Of a stretch of DNA of 64,000 nucleotides, positions 1-8,144 are shown piece by piece (the first letter of the stretch is position 1; every line of letters starts with the position of its first letter). The notes under the pieces are model-generated. The model was not told where the DNA came from and did not search any database. It worked only from the letters and a program-made list of their open reading frames with translations. The stretch comes from Collinsella aerofaciens (GTDB lineage Bacteria; Actinomycetota; Coriobacteriia; Coriobacteriales; Coriobacteriaceae). The stretch spans positions 1,798,001 through 1,862,000 of the forward strand of contig NAKE01000001.1 of NCBI GenBank assembly GCA_008680965.1, in the 5' to 3' direction. The position numbers were made by a program, and so were the translations under genes.

Positions 1-343
1 GCGGAGCGAGCGGGGCAACCTCGCGGATCTTGGCAAGAACGTCCTCGTCGACGAGGGAGGAATCGCCAAAGTACCAACCGCCCTGAACGATACGGTGGCC
101 GATGCCCTCGATCTTGACGCCGTTGGCCTCGAGGTCCTTCAGGACGACCTCGATGGCGACCTTGTGGTCGGGGAACTCGATGTTCTCGGTCACCTTCTTG
201 GAGCCGTTGGCAGCATGGGTGAAGGTACCGCCGGTAAAGCAGACGCGCTCGCAGGAGCCCTTTGCGGACACCTTGTGGGACTTGGTATCGATGACCTGAT
301 ACTTAAGGGTCGAAGATCCTGCGTTGACGACCAGAACGTTCAT
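1..343 (-). CDS. ackA: Acetate kinase, N-terminal part (runs off the left edge)
   Basis: Acetate kinase makes ATP and acetate from acetyl phosphate and ADP in the cytoplasm, the last step of fermentative acetate production. The visible 114 residues begin MNVLVVNAGSSTLKYQVID, the phosphate-binding start of the ASKHA-fold acetate kinases, and reach a GIGHRIVQGGW segment at about residues 83-93. Most family members read HRVVHGGE there, so His and Glu are replaced by Gln and Trp. The gene continues beyond base 1, so the rest of the active site cannot be checked. A pta gene, the usual partner, is not visible upstream; an MFS gene lies there in the same direction. Family call is firm, start is the ATG at 343. 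Confidence 0.92.
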   Translation of the reverse strand, partial: MNVLVVNAGSSTLKYQVIDTKSHKVSAKGSCERVCFTGGTFTHAANGSKKVTENIEFPDHKVAIEVVLKDLEANGVKIEGIGHRIVQGGWYFGDSSLVDEDVLAKIREVAPLAP

Positions 344-396
344 GTGTCTCCCTACTAACAGGCGGTGTGGCGCCGCCAGGTTACATACGCTTCAAT

Positions 397-430
397 AATA
401 AACCCAAACGCCCTCGCGCTCGGGTTTATT
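397..430 (-). terminator. Hairpin between the MFS gene and ackA
   Basis: Arms AATAAACCC (397-405) and GGGTTTATT (422-430) form a nine-base-pair stem 34 bases past the stop of the MFS gene. The T-rich 3' arm suits intrinsic termination, though no long U run follows on the minus strand. It separates the MFS gene from ackA. Confidence 0.6.
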
Positions 431-463
431 GCGTTGATATATAAGTTATCGGTGCCCAAATAC

Positions 464-1624
464 TCATGGCCTTTGACTTGTAAGACGAAATAGCGCGGGG
501 ACATACACCAGGGAAGAAATCCCGAGCGCAACAAGCAATACGACTCGAATGCCCGCAACGCTACTCAGCACAGCGTTGAGCAGATAGAAAAGAACAGCAC
601 CCACCGCCACCATCTGGCTTTGAACCGAAATCAGTGAACAGCGCATTGATGAATCGGAAGCATTTTGGAAAACTGAGTATTTGATTGGAGCAAATAACGA
701 GTACGCAACCGTCTGCAGCACATAGAACACGGGCAGCAAATTAGCCGGAGTAAGGGGAATCAAAAACAAAGCTGTCAATACTAAGCGAATGATGCCGCAA
801 ATACGCGCAAAACGGCTCTTGTCGACATGAGCAATCACACTCGGCACAATAAGCCCCATGGAAGCCGAGGCAAGGAGCTGGACCGCAATGGTCACACCCG
901 AAGCGACGGCATTCATTCCGCGACCCGCAAGCAGCAGTGAGAAAAAGTCTTCCAGGGCGACAAAAGCAAATGCCTGAGAGCAGTCCATGATGAACGCTGA
1001 ACGAAGAATGCCGTTACGCGCAATAGCGGCACCGATCATCTTCGGGCTAATTCCACGCTTAGGTGTCGCTGCAGTGTCCCCTCTTCGCATCTCAGGAATG
1101 CAGGCAACGACAACCAACGTCAACACCATTGCGATGATATCTGCCGAAAGACCAATGAGATATGCACCGACAGACGAAATGAAACCGCCCACGCAAGCGG
1201 AGATGGCATAAGAGGCATAGAAAACAAATCGCTCAACGACATTAAGTCTTACGAGCTGGTCCTGAGAGACGCTGTCAATGTAGATCGCTTCTATGGATCC
1301 GCTCACACATGCAACTGCAAATCCTTTGAGAGCAAACGCGCCGATTAAAAGCAGAGGAGAACGGGCGAAAAGTAGGGCGGCGTAGTATCCAAGCATTCCC
1401 ACGACGCCAACGAGACCGCTTGTCTTTCGTCCAAACCTGTCAGCAATATAACCAGTAGGAACCTCAAGAATGAACTTACTCACTTGGTATGCAATCATCA
1501 TGCTAGAAATCGCCACCATCGAGAATCCGACGAATTCAAGGTAAACCGTCAGAAAATACAGAATGGTGCTGAAGTTCGACAGAAAAACGAACGTCATATA
1601 AAGCAAAACCGTACGGTTTTTCAT
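464..1624 (-). CDS. MFS transporter, probable drug or small-molecule exporter
   Basis: A 386-residue major facilitator superfamily membrane protein with about twelve hydrophobic segments. A GYIADRFGRKTS loop after the second segment (about residues 60-71) matches the MFS signature between helices 2 and 3. The start at 1624 is chosen because GGAGGG lies about eight bases upstream; a longer frame from 1645 has no such site. A LysR-type gene lies just upstream in the same direction and is the likely regulator. The substrate cannot be told from sequence; similarity in length and layout to efflux MFS proteins is the only hint. Confidence 0.8.
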   Translation of the reverse strand: MKNRTVLLYMTFVFLSNFSTILYFLTVYLEFVGFSMVAISSMMIAYQVSKFILEVPTGYIADRFGRKTSGLVGVVGMLGYYAALLFARSPLLLIGAFALKGFAVACVSGSIEAIYIDSVSQDQLVRLNVVERFVFYASYAISACVGGFISSVGAYLIGLSADIIAMVLTLVVVACIPEMRRGDTAATPKRGISPKMIGAAIARNGILRSAFIMDCSQAFAFVALEDFFSLLLAGRGMNAVASGVTIAVQLLASASMGLIVPSVIAHVDKSRFARICGIIRLVLTALFLIPLTPANLLPVFYVLQTVAYSLFAPIKYSVFQNASDSSMRCSLISVQSQMVAVGAVLFYLLNAVLSSVAGIRVVLLVALGISSLVYVPALFRLTSQRP

Positions 1625-1704
1625 GCTCCGCCCTCCAAGAGCCAATAGCCCAAACCGAAATCTTGGAAAAGCATGAGGGCAAAGCCGTCAGTCATGTGTT
1701 ACAA

Positions 1705-1745
1705 GGCGTCAACATTCACTTGACGCCACGAGGCCAAATGGCCTC
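1705..1745. promoter_or_regulatory. Paired inverted repeats between the LysR gene and the MFS gene
   Basis: Arms GGCGTCAA (1705-1712) and TTGACGCC (1720-1727) are a perfect eight-base inverted repeat with a seven-base spacer. A second one, GAGGCC-AAAT-GGCCTC (1730-1745), overlaps the stop codon of the LysR gene. They could be a terminator pair or a LysR operator about 80-100 bases upstream of the MFS start. The lack of a U run argues slightly for an operator. Confidence 0.4.
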
Positions 1746-2634
1746 ACGAAGCGAGATGACGCAATAGGTGAAGAAATACCGTCTGGTGTCGATCGGTCCA
1801 GGCATTTTGTCGATAGCAAAAATAGATGGGCAAGGCCACGTCATGCGAGCCTTCAATGGAGCACTCGCTCACTTCCAGTCCATCTGTTGCGAGAGAAGAG
1901 CCAGAAAAACTCAATATCAATCCCCCGGCTTGAAGAAACTCAGTCTGCGCCCTGTTTTCGTATTCGACGTCGCGGAAGCGGAAATTAACCAGCTGAGCCT
2001 CGGGACATTGGTTGATTGCATTGAGACAGGGTGACAAATTAATGGGAACAGCGAGCCTGCCGCCCAGCAACTCACGAACGGTCATAGCACCCACAGATTG
2101 ATGACCCGCTGGACACGAAAGAACCTTGAGCTCCTTTTCACCCAAGTATTTCGAAGAAAGGACACTATCCCTTGGTTCCTCAAATGAGATGGCCGCATCC
2201 GAAATGCCAAGCACAAGTGATTCAAAGCATGTGGCCGTTGGCTGATGCCAAACATCAAGGTGAATCTGGGGGTGCAAGCTTTCAAACGAGTCGTACCAGT
2301 TTTCGGAAAAAAGACGCCCCCGCCCGTGAAGACAGGGGGCGTAAAGACGGAAGTGGCCGTCGGGCGAAACGCCGCCGTTCCCCGATTGAGCGTACTTTTT
2401 GAGATCGTCGACTTGTGCCAGGATCACGCGTGCACGACGCGCAAATTCTCTGCCCGCCGGAGACAAAACAGCCTCCCCCGCCGATCGGTCGAGCAAAACA
2501 ATCTGATACTCAGATTCCAACTTTTTGATTGCCGACGAAACGGCCTGTGGGCTCACGTGAACGGCGCGAGCCGCTTTGCGCACGCCGCCGTAGTTCGCTA
2601 CCGCTTGAAGGTATTCGAGTTGAGAAAGCTGCAT
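1744..2634 (-). CDS. LysR-family transcriptional regulator
   Basis: A 296-residue LysR-type regulator. The N-terminal winged helix-turn-helix is clear: MQLSQLEYLQAVANYGG, then KAARAVHVSPQAVSSAIKKL and LLDRSAGEAVLSPAGREF (residues 1-65). The remaining 220 residues are the periplasmic-binding-protein-like effector domain, which is less conserved. Regulators of this family usually sense a small metabolite and act on the adjacent gene, here the MFS transporter downstream in the same orientation. The effector is unknown. Confidence 0.85.
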   Translation of the reverse strand: MQLSQLEYLQAVANYGGVRKAARAVHVSPQAVSSAIKKLESEYQIVLLDRSAGEAVLSPAGREFARRARVILAQVDDLKKYAQSGNGGVSPDGHFRLYAPCLHGRGRLFSENWYDSFESLHPQIHLDVWHQPTATCFESLVLGISDAAISFEEPRDSVLSSKYLGEKELKVLSCPAGHQSVGAMTVRELLGGRLAVPINLSPCLNAINQCPEAQLVNFRFRDVEYENRAQTEFLQAGGLILSFSGSSLATDGLEVSECSIEGSHDVALPIYFCYRQNAWTDRHQTVFLHLLRHLAS

Positions 2635-2675
2635 AGGTTACTCCAAAGGCAGCCAAGGCGACGGGCTGTGCGTCC

Positions 2676-3011
2676 TCAGATGAGGTTCTCGCCCAGGTTC
2701 TTGCCGCCGAGGACGTGCATGTGGAAGTGCATGACGGTCTGACCGGCGTTGACGCCCTTGTTGGAGATGACGCGGAAACCGTCCTCCAGGCCCTTGGCCT
2801 TAGCGACCTCCTGGATGGCGTGGGCCATGGCGCCCATGGTCTCGGCAGGCACGTTGTCGGCGATGTCGCTGTAGTGCTTCTTGGGGATCACGAGGGTGTG
2901 GACCGGCGCCTGGGGGTTGAGGTCGTCGAAGGCGATGACCCGGTCGTCCTCATAGACAACGGTCGAGGGGATCTCGTGGTTGGCAATTTTGCAGAAGATG
3001 CAATCACACAT
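2676..3011 (-). CDS. HIT-family nucleotide hydrolase
   Basis: A 111-residue histidine-triad protein. It opens with CDCIFCKIANHEIPSTVVYED, including the two CxxC-like cysteines common in HinT-type proteins, and ends with the catalytic triad motif QTVMHFHMHVLGG (about residues 92-104). HIT proteins hydrolyse adenosine phosphoramidates and related nucleotides in the cytoplasm. The start at 3011 has AAAGGAA upstream; a longer in-frame extension into the inverted repeat upstream is rejected because it carries no family similarity. Confidence 0.92.
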   Translation of the reverse strand: MCDCIFCKIANHEIPSTVVYEDDRVIAFDDLNPQAPVHTLVIPKKHYSDIADNVPAETMGAMAHAIQEVAKAKGLEDGFRVISNKGVNAGQTVMHFHMHVLGGKNLGENLI

Positions 3012-3036
3012 GGTAGGTTCCTTTCTCACAGACCAA

Positions 3037-3145
3037 GGTAGTCTTTTTGGGACGGGGCTTTTTTGACTACTTTTTCGCAAGCGCAAACACTCGGCAAGCC
3101 GTCGCGCAAGGGTAGTCAAAAAAGCCCCGTCCCAAAAAGACTACC
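3037..3145. repeat. 34-base perfect inverted repeat with 41-base spacer
   Basis: The left arm (3037-3070) and right arm (3112-3145) are exact reverse complements over 34 bases. Each arm also carries its own short terminal inverted repeat, GTAGTC and GACTAC, around a GGGACGGGG core. It lies between xseB and the HIT gene, both read to the left, and would fold into a very stable hairpin that could act as terminator. The architecture resembles the smaller GGGAC-core elements elsewhere in the window. Confidence 0.85.
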
Positions 3146-3166
3146 CCAAAGTAGGCTGCGAGATGG

Positions 3167-3433
3167 TTAGAACGAGAGGTTGTCGTCGGTGTTGGCGGCC
3201 TCGCCGTCGGCGAGCACATCGTTGCCGTCGACGTCCTTAAGGAGCACCGAGACCTTCTGCTCGGCATCGGACAGGCGGGTGCGCAGGCTCTTGAGGAGCT
3301 CGACGCCGCGGGTATAGCTCTCGAGCGACTCCTCGAGCTCCATATCGCCCGACTCCAAGCTGCGGATGATGAGCTCCAACTCCTGCGAAGCCTGCTTGTA
3401 CGTAAGCTGCTCGACCGGGGTCTTCTCTGCCAT
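3167..3433 (-). CDS. xseB: Exodeoxyribonuclease VII small subunit
   Basis: An 88-residue XseB. The conserved helical hairpin is visible: LTYKQASQELELIIRSLESG followed by ELEESLESYTRGVELLKSLR and a charged C-terminal tail. Several XseB chains bind one XseA to form exonuclease VII, which degrades single-stranded DNA into oligonucleotides during repair. The start at 3433 has AAAGGAAA upstream. It lies 42 bases downstream of xseA in the same direction, the usual operon order. Confidence 0.93.
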   Translation of the reverse strand: MAEKTPVEQLTYKQASQELELIIRSLESGDMELEESLESYTRGVELLKSLRTRLSDAEQKVSVLLKDVDGNDVLADGEAANTDDNLSF

Positions 3434-3475
3434 ATCTGTTTCCTTTCCTAAAGGTTTATCGCTATGAAACGCGGC

Positions 3476-4927
3476 CTACTCGACCGCATCGACCGTTGCC
3501 GCCACGTTGCCGTCTGCCATGCGCACGCGAATGGCGTCGCCCGGCTTAAAGGTCTTGGCACTTGTAGCCACGCCGTCAACGCTGTACGCGATGGAATAGC
3601 CACGGGCAAGCACCTTGAGCGGCGACAGGGCATCGAGCGAGGCTGCCGCACGGCCCAGGTCGGACGCGGGTTTGTTGAGCATCGTGCGCCCCTGATGCTC
3701 CAGGCGGGAACTCGCAAGCGTGAGCGCATGACGCTTGCCATCGAGCCCCGAGGTGCTTGCAACCAGACGCTCGGGCAGGCGCTCGAAGTTGGAGCGGAAT
3801 GTCCCGACCGAGCGCGCTATGGCGCCCGACAGGCGATCGGCAGTCAGCGCAAGCTCCGATTCGCGACGTTCGACCATAAACGTTGGGTCGTTGAGGCACG
3901 GGCGGCATGCGGCGGCATCGAGTGCATCGCCCAGACGGGCCGTATAGGTGTCCCAGGCACGACGACCGCGCTGGTCGAGCATTTCCAGATCGACCTGATC
4001 CGACCCGATCATCGAAGCCATCGCGGCGCCCAGACGCTGATGGCGCGCCTCAAGCACATCGGCCAACTCCGTCATAGCTGGCGCCACCGATTCGGCCGCC
4101 GCCGTGGGCGTGGAGGCGCGGCGATCGCTCACCATATCGCAGATCGAAGTATCGGGCTCATGCCCAATACCGGTCACCACGGGCACAGGACAAGCTGCCA
4201 CCGCGCGGGCAAGCTCCTCGTCATTAAAGGTCATGAGGTCCTCAAAGGAGCCGCCGCCGCGCACTAGCAAGATGCAGTCGGGCGCTGGCGTAATGGAAGC
4301 GGCGCGGCGCAAGCCCTCGATGAGTTCTGCCGGCGCGCCCTCACCTTGAACTTTAGCCCCCACGCAAACGAGCTCGACAAGCGGGTTGCGACGACGCAAT
4401 GTGCGCTTGACGTCATCGATTACGGCACCCGAAAGCGAGGTGACGACCGCCACGCGTGAGCAGAACACCGGGATGCGGCGCTTGCGCGCTTCGTCCATCA
4501 GGCCCTCGCGGCGTAGCTTTTCGGCCAGTTGCGCCACTTGTTGACGCAGCAGGCCCTCCCCCGCCAGCGAAAACGAGCGAGCGACAAAGCTCATGCGGCC
4601 CGTGGCCTTATAGAGATTGAAGCTGCCCTTAAAGCTCACCTGCATGCCGTCGCGCAGATCGAACGTGCGCTTGAGATAGGCGCCCTTCCAAATGATGCAG
4701 TCAACGGCGGCCGAATCGTCCTTAATCTGGAAGTAGCAGTGGCCGCTTCGGGCGTTAGGACCACGAAAACCCGTGACCTCGCCCAGGACGCTCAGCTGCG
4801 GAATGGCATCGAGCGCACCGGCAGCGATCTCTACCGCCTGGCTCACGCTGAGCTCCTTGCGCTCCTGCTCGTCCGAACCGTCGAACTCGGCAGAAACGGC
4901 ATTACCGGTTAGGTTCCAGCCTGCCAC
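3476..4927 (-). CDS. xseA: Exodeoxyribonuclease VII large subunit
   Basis: The 483-residue catalytic subunit of exonuclease VII. An N-terminal OB-fold (about residues 25-125, with LSVLGEVTGF and GHCYFQIKD) precedes the catalytic core with VVTSLSGAVIDDV, LVRGGGSFEDLMTFNDEELA and VVTGIGHEPDTSICDMVSDR, then coiled-coil and the C-terminal segment ending in the RGYSIAYS motif that sits near the XseB-binding end. The start is GTG at 4927 with AAAGGAGG seven bases upstream. Together with xseB it forms a complete two-gene operon. Confidence 0.95.
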   Translation of the reverse strand: MAGWNLTGNAVSAEFDGSDEQERKELSVSQAVEIAAGALDAIPQLSVLGEVTGFRGPNARSGHCYFQIKDDSAAVDCIIWKGAYLKRTFDLRDGMQVSFKGSFNLYKATGRMSFVARSFSLAGEGLLRQQVAQLAEKLRREGLMDEARKRRIPVFCSRVAVVTSLSGAVIDDVKRTLRRRNPLVELVCVGAKVQGEGAPAELIEGLRRAASITPAPDCILLVRGGGSFEDLMTFNDEELARAVAACPVPVVTGIGHEPDTSICDMVSDRRASTPTAAAESVAPAMTELADVLEARHQRLGAAMASMIGSDQVDLEMLDQRGRRAWDTYTARLGDALDAAACRPCLNDPTFMVERRESELALTADRLSGAIARSVGTFRSNFERLPERLVASTSGLDGKRHALTLASSRLEHQGRTMLNKPASDLGRAAASLDALSPLKVLARGYSIAYSVDGVATSAKTFKPGDAIRVRMADGNVAATVDAVE

Positions 4928-4996
4928 GCAGCCTCCTTTCGTTATCGAGCACAGAGACTCCGGCCCCGTGCGAAATTAAGTCCAACACATAGTACA

Positions 4997-5026
4997 GCGC
5001 CGCGAGGACACGAATCCCCGCGGCGC
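4997..5026 (-). terminator. GC-rich hairpin after the zinc metallopeptidase gene
   Basis: GCGCCGCG (4997-5004) pairs with CGCGGCGC (5019-5026). It lies just past the stop of the metallopeptidase gene on the minus strand and ahead of xseA, with no strong U run, so it is a moderate terminator call. Confidence 0.5.
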
Positions 5027-5042
5027 CTGCCTGTCCCATTTA

Positions 5043-5747
5043 TTATCGGTTGGAGTTTCTGTTGTAGCGAGCCATAAGGTAGAGCAGCTGAATGATCGAA
5101 GTGAGCGCTGCGGCCACATAGGTAAGCGCGGCTGCCGTCAGCACCTTCTTGGCGCCGTTGACCTGCTTGGAACTCATACCCGACTGCTCGATGTACGCCA
5201 CAGCACGTCGGCTGGCGTCAATCTCGACAGGCAACGTAACGAGTTGGAACAGCACACTAAACGAGAAGAAGATCAACGCGAGGGTCGTGAGCCCGGCAAT
5301 GTTCATAAACAGGCCCAAGAGCAACACGATGGTCCAGGTGTTCTGGGTAAAGTTGACGACCGGGACCAGGGCGGTGCGCACCTTCATCATGGCGTAACCG
5401 CTTTGGCGCTGGGCGGCGTGGCCCGCCTCGTGACAGGCGACGGCAACGCTTGCGACCGACCCGCCCGAACGGTTGGCGTCCGAGAGATACAGGTTGTTAT
5501 CCTGCGGATTGTAGTGGTCGGTGAGCTCACCGGCCACGCCCTTGATACCCACGGCGTTGCAACCGTTGGCGTCGAGCATGCGGCGAGCGACCGTGGCACC
5601 CGTATCGCCGTCCGAGCGCACCTTGGACCAGGTCTTGTACGTCGAGTTGATATAGCTCTGCGCAGCAAGGCCAAGCACTGTACAAACAAGAACAACCAGC
5701 AGGTACAGCGGGTCGATGCCAAAGCCGTAACCATAGTAATAGGGCAT
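5043..5747 (-). CDS. Membrane zinc metallopeptidase (YugP / Zn_peptidase_2 family)
   Basis: A 234-residue integral membrane protein with an HExxH zinc motif, VACHEAGHAAQRQSGYA, around residues 105-120. The N-terminus is a glycine/tyrosine-rich PYYYGYGFG leader followed by a transmembrane helix, and three more hydrophobic helices follow the active site. This matches the neutral zinc metallopeptidase family typified by YugP, whose substrates are unknown. The start at 5747 is chosen for GGAGG eight bases upstream; a frame extending to 5816 lacks a binding site. It is a single-gene unit bounded by hairpins. Confidence 0.85.
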   Translation of the reverse strand: MPYYYGYGFGIDPLYLLVVLVCTVLGLAAQSYINSTYKTWSKVRSDGDTGATVARRMLDANGCNAVGIKGVAGELTDHYNPQDNNLYLSDANRSGGSVASVAVACHEAGHAAQRQSGYAMMKVRTALVPVVNFTQNTWTIVLLLGLFMNIAGLTTLALIFFSFSVLFQLVTLPVEIDASRRAVAYIEQSGMSSKQVNGAKKVLTAAALTYVAAALTSIIQLLYLMARYNRNSNR

Positions 5748-5830
5748 GCGAATTCCTCCGAATCGAGTTACACGTTGGAGGCATTCTACCCATTCGACTG
5801 ACCAGCAAATCAACATCGATGTTTTGGCAA

Positions 5831-5978
5831 TGTCAGCGAAAACGGCCGAGAGCGAGCAAGGTGACGTGAAAGAGAGGCGACGCGTACTTTGGTACGCGAG
5901 CGACGATTGAACGTCAGATTGCCGCTCTCGGCCGTTTGCAGCGTCGAGCTGTTAGGCGGTTTGGTAAAACCGCGTAAC
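5831..5978 (-). repeat. Modular intergenic hairpin element, copy 1
   Basis: Read on the minus strand this is module A (5951-5978, a palindrome built on GCGGTTTTACCAAACCGC), a linker CTCGACGCTGCA, and module B closed by a 15-base perfect stem (5840-5854 with 5923-5937). Inside module B lies GCGTAC/GTACGC and a stretch shared with two other copies at 11.4 and 33.2 kb. It lies between rnd and the zinc metallopeptidase gene. The outer stem sequence differs from the other copies but stays paired. Confidence 0.85.
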
Positions 5979-5985
5979 TATATAC

Positions 5986-7119
5986 CTACAGGAGCTCGAT
6001 TTTGCCGTCCTTCACGGTGAGTCCCATGTTGCCCGAGAGCAGATCGTCCAGACGCGAACCCACAAGCTCAAAACGCCAGCCTTCGCGCAGGGGACTTTGC
6101 TCAGGATGCTCAATGTAGTCGGCCAGGTCATCGCGCGAGGCAATGACCGAGGTCGCCACGCCCGAGCGCTCGGCAACCAGGCGAATGAGCGCGTACATGA
6201 GATCCGTCACGCTCTCCAGCTCCGGAGAGATTTGGCGATGCCCGCGCACCATAAGCGGCAGGCGGTCGTGCGGGCAACTCGCGCCGCGCTTGATGGCCAT
6301 CAACGCGCCATCCACGTCGCGCTCCCCCAGCTGGTCGGTGCCGCGAATGCTGCGGAACTCCTCAACGCGCACGGGATTGCGCTTAACCAGGGCCAACAAC
6401 GTATCGTCGGACATAACCCACTTGCGCGGGATGTTGCGCCGCTCAGCGCGGTCCTCACGCCAGGCGGCAAGCTCGCGCGCAATGCCCAGCTGATGGCGGC
6501 TACACGAGTTGATGCGCTTGACCTTGCGGAACGCCTCATGGCGATCGGCACGGTAGTGCGACTCGTCGGCCAGAGGGCGCAACTCATCGAGCACCCAGTC
6601 CACGCGGCCCAGCTCGCGCAGACGGCTCATCATCTCGGTATAGGCGACGATCAAGTACTTGACGTCATCGATCGCGTACTCGATCTGCTTGTCGCTCAGC
6701 GGGCGGCGCGACCAATCGGTCAGCGACTCGGTCTTGGGAAGTGATACGCCGCAGAACGTCTGAACGAGCGCGCCATACGAAATCTGCTGGCGCTCGCCCA
6801 AAAAGGCGGCGGCAACCTGCGTGTCAAAAATCGGTCGCGGCAGTGCGCCCACGGTATGGAGCATAACCTCCATGTCTTGAGAGCAAGCATGGAACACCTT
6901 GACCACGCCCTCGTCAGCCATAAGCTCGGCAAGCGGCGACAGGTCGTCGATCACCAGAGGATCGACCGCGACACTCTCGGCGGGGGTGGCAATCTGGACC
7001 AGGCACAGGCGCGGATGAAACGTGCGCTCGCGCAAAAACTCGGTGTCGACGGCGATCGCGTCGAACTCGCGGGCGCGCTGGCAAAAGTCGACCAGAGCCT
7101 GATGTGTGGAAATGTACAT
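5986..7119 (-). CDS. rnd: Ribonuclease D
   Basis: A 377-residue RNase D, a 3'-5' exoribonuclease that trims tRNA precursors. The DEDDy exonuclease domain shows IAVDTEFLRERTF (motif I, Asp and Glu), VKVFHACSQDMEVM (motif II) and SDKQIEYAIDDVKYLIVAY (motif III with the Tyr/Asp pair). A helical HRDC region follows (about residues 205-290, LAAWREDRAERRNIPRKWVM), then a second HRDC-like segment. The start at 7119 fits family length; an upstream GTG at 7155 is possible but adds unconserved residues. Neither has a strong ribosome site. It is divergent from the lipid kinase gene. Confidence 0.92.
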   Translation of the reverse strand: MYISTHQALVDFCQRAREFDAIAVDTEFLRERTFHPRLCLVQIATPAESVAVDPLVIDDLSPLAELMADEGVVKVFHACSQDMEVMLHTVGALPRPIFDTQVAAAFLGERQQISYGALVQTFCGVSLPKTESLTDWSRRPLSDKQIEYAIDDVKYLIVAYTEMMSRLRELGRVDWVLDELRPLADESHYRADRHEAFRKVKRINSCSRHQLGIARELAAWREDRAERRNIPRKWVMSDDTLLALVKRNPVRVEEFRSIRGTDQLGERDVDGALMAIKRGASCPHDRLPLMVRGHRQISPELESVTDLMYALIRLVAERSGVATSVIASRDDLADYIEHPEQSPLREGWRFELVGSRLDDLLSGNMGLTVKDGKIELL

Positions 7120-7217
7120 ATCAACCCATCGAATAAGGTTAGGCCCGAAAAACACGGGTAGGATATCGGCATTGCTCTACAACTATACTCGGTTAGTCAC
7201 AGAACGGGAACGTAAGT

Positions 7218-8135
7218 ATGCGCTGCCTTATCATCCACAACCCGGCATCGGGTCCCAGCTCCGATGAAATCTTCGCATTCACGCACGCCCTTGCACAGGG
7301 CGGCGACGAGGTCGTGATGCGTTTTATCGGCGATGGCATGGAGCCCGAGGACGCGGTAGCGGACGTTCGTGAGTTCGATCGCGTGGTCGTTTCGGGTGGC
7401 GACGGCACCGTCTCCAACGTGCTCGACCAGATGCGCGGGTGCGGTGTCCCTACGCTCGTCTTCCCCTCCGGCACGGCTTGCCTGTTCTTTAACAACATCG
7501 GCAATGCCCCCGAGGCGGCGGCACTCGCCAAGGCTTGCCGCGCCGGCCGCACGGTCAAGGTGGACATGGGTGAGCTCTTTTGGCTCGACGAGAACGGTAA
7601 CGAGAAGCGCCACGGCTTTATCATCATCGCCGGCTCGGGCTTCGACGCCGAGATCATGATGAAGGCCGCTCCCACCAAAAACGACATTGGCGAGATCGCC
7701 TACTTCCTCTCCGCGCTCGCTACGCCCAACCCCACGGTGGCACACTTCACCATTGAGCACGACGGCATCGTCGAGGAGCTCGACGGCATCTGCTGCATGG
7801 CAGGCAATACCTCGGTCATCCAAAACGACATCAACCTATTCCCTAACTGCCGCATGGACGACGGCATGGTCGACATCGTCGTTATTGAGCCCGTACGCAC
7901 GGTGCAGCTGCTCCCCACGGTAATTACCGCCGCGCTCGACCCCGCTGGCAAATTGCTCGGCCGTCCGCAGTTTAAGATCATCCAGACCAAGGAAGCCAAG
8001 ATCACCTGCACGCCATCGCTGGGTATGCAGTTCGATGGCGAGATCATCTCCAGCAACTCCGGCGTCTTTGGCGCCCGCGCACTGCCGCAATGCCTCGATC
8101 TCATCGTCGACGAATTTTCACCACTCGGAAAATAG
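7218..8135 (+). CDS. Diacylglycerol kinase-like lipid kinase
   Basis: A 305-residue protein of the DagK/YegS family, which phosphorylates diacylglycerol or related lipids with ATP at the inner face of the membrane. The nucleotide-binding motif RVVVSGGDGTVSNVL is at residues 55-69, followed by LVFPSGTACLFFNNIG, equivalent to the family's PxGTxNDFAR loop but with Cys-Leu-Phe in place of the usual residues. The C-terminal beta-sandwich ends with SLGMQFDGEII, the typical DGE motif. The altered PSGTACLFFNN loop is a departure that could change substrate. It is followed 9 bases later by a tiny membrane protein gene. Confidence 0.82.
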   Translation: MRCLIIHNPASGPSSDEIFAFTHALAQGGDEVVMRFIGDGMEPEDAVADVREFDRVVVSGGDGTVSNVLDQMRGCGVPTLVFPSGTACLFFNNIGNAPEAAALAKACRAGRTVKVDMGELFWLDENGNEKRHGFIIIAGSGFDAEIMMKAAPTKNDIGEIAYFLSALATPNPTVAHFTIEHDGIVEELDGICCMAGNTSVIQNDINLFPNCRMDDGMVDIVVIEPVRTVQLLPTVITAALDPAGKLLGRPQFKIIQTKEAKITCTPSLGMQFDGEIISSNSGVFGARALPQCLDLIVDEFSPLGK

Positions 8136-8144
8136 GAGGGCCCC

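Noticed and set aside
3012..3119. N-terminal extension of the HIT protein into the inverted repeat
   Set aside because: The extension would translate the repeat, has no family similarity, and the ATG at 3011 has a good ribosome site.
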